Shown here: positions 5,534 through 5,705 of the stretch, piece by piece
Layout: each line of letters opens with the position of its first letter
Numbering within the stretch: position 1 is the stretch's first letter
Origin: an uncultured Collinsella sp.
GTDB taxonomy: Bacteria; Actinomycetota; Coriobacteriia; Coriobacteriales; Coriobacteriaceae
Assembly (NCBI GenBank): GCA_902478985.1
Contig: CABSNH010000107.1
Coordinates: forward strand, 1-5,705
Direction of reading: 5' to 3'
Length of the DNA stretch: 5,705 bases
Notes under the pieces: generated by a model
The model's database searches: none
The model's input: only the letters and a program-made list of their open reading frames with translations
What the model was told of the DNA's origin: nothing
Translations under genes and position numbers: made by a program

Positions 5534-5705
5534 CTACGCGGAAAGCTCAAAGCCGTACTTGGCCCAAATCTTCTGGGCTTTCTTGTTGGTCAGGCAGAAG
5601 TCGATGAACGCCTTGGCCTCGTCGGCGTGCTCGGAGCTCTCGGCAACGGCACCCGGATACACGATGGGCTTGTGCGAATCCTCGGGGCACACGAAGGCCT
5701 CCTCG
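5534..5705 (-). CDS. modA: Molybdate-binding protein ModA, C-terminal fragment (5' end beyond window)
   Basis: Only the last 56 codons before the TAG stop are present. They contain KPIVYPGAVAESSEHADEAK, then AFIDFCLTN and AQKIWAKYGFELSA. This is the typical C-terminal pattern of ModA/WtpA-type oxyanion-binding proteins: a YP-A-V stretch, then an 'A-x-FIDF-L' helix, then 'A-x-x-I-x-x-KYGF'. Family knowledge: ModA is an exported or lipid-anchored binding protein that delivers molybdate or tungstate to ModB. The ligand-binding residues and signal peptide lie outside the window. It is followed after 68 nt by modB in the same direction, consistent with one modABC operon. Sulfate-binding relatives are a less likely alternative. 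Confidence 0.85.
   Translation of the reverse strand, partial: EEAFVCPEDSHKPIVYPGAVAESSEHADEAKAFIDFCLTNKKAQKIWAKYGFELSA

Noticed and set aside
1..5705. tRNA or rRNA genes, CRISPR arrays, insertion sequences
   Set aside because: None seen: no cloverleaf-like segments, no regularly spaced direct repeats, and no transposase frames or terminal inverted repeats.

Overview
The window is moderately GC-rich, tightly packed DNA, and every gene I can support lies on the minus strand. The gene content is a pair of double-cubane / 2-hydroxyacyl-CoA dehydratase family iron-sulfur proteins plus a molybdate-type ABC importer. Together with the base composition and Shine-Dalgarno-led operons, this suggests a strict anaerobe. 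A gut Coriobacteriia actinomycete such as Collinsella is my best guess. That is inferred from general character only; no rRNA or other phylogenetic marker is present.

Reading in the direction of transcription (high to low coordinates), the window opens with the last 56 codons of a ModA-like molybdate-binding protein (5534-5705). It is followed by a ModB permease (4023-5465) that carries an unusual ~190-residue exported N-terminal domain, and then by the ModC ATPase (2949-4019), whose start lies 3 nt past the modB stop. A strong Rho-independent terminator (2902-2937) closes this modABC operon. The three proteins would form a binding-protein-dependent importer for molybdate or tungstate: ModA captures the oxyanion outside, ModB forms the channel and ModC hydrolyses ATP.

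A 430-bp intergenic region (2519-2948) separates the two operons and is dense in signals. In order it holds the modC terminator, a good sigma-70-type promoter (2855-2882) with a dyad inside its spacer, a cluster of TCAAC/GTTGA half-sites (2766-2814), a 22-codon leader ORF with a near-ideal Shine-Dalgarno (2678-2746), mutually exclusive hairpins over the end of that ORF (2657-2700), and a potential anti-Shine-Dalgarno fold (2522-2617) in front of the next gene.

The second operon encodes two tandem paralogues of the double-cubane-cluster reductase / 2-hydroxyacyl-CoA dehydratase family. The first is complete (427 aa, 1235-2518). The second (2-1084) is YjiM-like and loses its last ~25 residues at the window edge. 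They share eight cysteines at matching positions. The ATP-dependent activase that normally supplies electrons to this family is not visible here. The 150-bp gap between the two genes (1085-1234) contains a nested stem-loop structure that is not a terminator.

The most interesting points are the ModB with a built-in extracytoplasmic domain, and the long structured leader with its small ORF ahead of the reductase operon. All RNA folds were worked out by eye and no searches could be run.
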